64,000 bases of DNA from Paralichthys olivaceus (lineage: Eukaryota; Chordata; Actinopteri; Pleuronectiformes; Paralichthyidae): assembly GCF_024713975.1 (NCBI RefSeq), contig NC_091095.1, forward strand, positions 360,001 through 424,000. Direction: 5' to 3'. Shown piece by piece: positions 63,001-64,000 of the stretch (position 1 is the stretch's first letter; every line of letters starts with the position of its first letter). The notes below the pieces were generated by a model that saw nothing but the letters and a program-made list of their open reading frames with translations, was not told where the DNA came from and searched no databases. The position numbers and the translations under genes were made by a program.

Positions 63001-64000
63001 GCACTGACCACCAATCAGCAGGCAGAAGTTATGGAAGCGAAGATGAAAGGATTCATTGAGAAGTCCGTCAGTCGTCAGCTCTCACCACGTAACCTGCACA
63101 CACAGGAAATGATGTCACCAAAATAAAAGATCCTGTTCGTCACCTCCTCAGATGACAATCATCCTCCTAAATAACCTGAAAGTTAGGATGAGTAGCAGAG
63201 ACAGAGCTCCAGACACAAACGTGAAGCAGGTCTGTGAGGATCCGAAAGAGACAGAAGCAGCAGAAGTTCATTCACTTCTGTACAGAACCTGAAATTGTGG
63301 ATGCTCCTAAAACTGTTTGTTTCAGTTCTTCTCCCGCGGTTGTTTCTCACCGTCTGTTTTTGTTTCTGTGTGCAGAAGAAGATCGATGCTGGAAGCCTCA
63401 CTGCGGAATCGAAGCGTTACATGGAGCGACTGATCAAACTGGGCAAGAGGAACGGTCTCCACCTGCCCACGGAGACACAGGAGGTGAGTTTCAGTTTAAA
63501 GTTCAGCAGCAGACGACCTCATATCTGAGAGGAGACGTTGAAGACTGAACATCTGGAAATAAAATGTCAAGACAGATTCATTTAGTATCTCTGAACTACA
63601 GCTTCATATGATCTCTGGGTCTTTGAGTCTGATTGTTCTCTGCTGCTCCTCTGCTGTAGGAGATCAAAACCATCAAGAAGAAGCTGAGCAACCTGTGTAT
63701 AGATTTCAACAAGAACCTGAACGAGGACACCACCAGTCTGTCCTTCACCAGAGACGAGCTGGGTGAGTGTGCTGCTCTGCGGAGCTTTCAGTCGGTCACT
63801 CCTGGTCTTCCTCCATAAAGCTGGACTAAGATCTGTTGGTTTCAGGCGGCCTCCCCGAGGACTTCCTCAGCTCACTGGAGAGCGATGGGGACAAACTGAA
63901 AGTGACTCTGAAGTATCCTCATTACTTCCCCACCATGAAGAAATGCTTCATCCCAGAAACCCGCAGGAAGCTGGAGGAGGCGTTCAACTCCCGCTGCAAA
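59791..64000 (+). CDS. thop1: Thimet oligopeptidase, 3' part beyond window
   Basis: M3-family zinc metallopeptidase, mainly cytosolic, that trims short peptides (neuropeptides, proteasome products). Six exons are visible: 59791-59803, 60798-61004, 62825-62973, 63376-63483, 63660-63762 and 63846-64000 (cut by the window end), giving 245 residues. They match the N-terminal part of the family: [65 protein letters not shown] and [10 protein letters not shown]. The catalytic HEFGH helix should lie in later exons, outside the window. Exon 1 encodes only four complete codons (MGPT). THOP1 rather than neurolysin is preferred because no mitochondrial presequence is encoded and because of the SGTA/SLC39A3 neighbourhood. 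Confidence 0.94.
59860..60132. repeat. (TC)n/TCTCTG repeat in thop1 intron 1
   Basis: About 270 bp of TC dinucleotides interrupted by TG and CACTG, beginning about 57 bp after the first thop1 exon. Confidence 0.95.
61005..62824 (+). other. thop1 intron 2
   Basis: About 1.8 kb, AT-rich; I see no further exon, RNA gene or clearly bounded element. Confidence 0.5.

Overview
The window is vertebrate genomic DNA, almost certainly from a teleost fish, probably a spiny-rayed one. Genes are split by GT-AG introns. Dispersed repeats resemble families common in fish (about 12415, 35665 and 38530). Many introns carry long minisatellites, and a Tx1-type LINE is present. No bacterial, organellar or viral genes were seen. 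All exon boundaries were read by eye from splice signals, reading-frame phase and remembered family conservation; nothing was aligned by computer.

Layout. (1) 228-8419 (+): 3' part of apc2, a Wnt-pathway scaffold, with its armadillo repeats and one giant 3' exon. (2) 11610-12009 (-): a small C19orf25 homologue, head-to-head with (3) sgta, 14929-18364 (+), a tail-anchored-protein co-chaperone. (4) About 1.9 kb of minisatellite, 19276-21199. (5) slc39a3/ZIP3, 23743-25955 (+), with a TTAA-flanked fold-back element in its intron. (6) 28338-37279 (+): an 11-exon glutamate transporter of the EAAT5/6/7 group. (7) 40429-45902 (-): an 8-exon TSPAN33-like C8 tetraspanin, head-to-head with (8) reep6, 46878-52902 (+). 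(9) 53547-59269 (+): an apparently intact, full-length LINE inside a (TTC)n tract. (10) 59791-64000 (+): 5' part of thop1, running off the window.

Human orthologues of apc2, C19orf25, reep6, sgta, slc39a3 and thop1 all lie on 19p13.3, but as two separate clusters (APC2/C19orf25/REEP6 and SLC39A3/SGTA/THOP1). Here they are interleaved, with the transporter and the tetraspanin between them. The genes do not form one pathway; this is conserved synteny rather than an operon-like system.

The strongest points for follow-up are the intact microsatellite-targeted LINE, a reep6 cassette exon with competing donors that decides the C-terminus, a coding Gly-Ala-Val expansion in sgta, the fold-back element, and an unusual minisatellite load (roughly 8 kb, about one eighth of the window, by eye).
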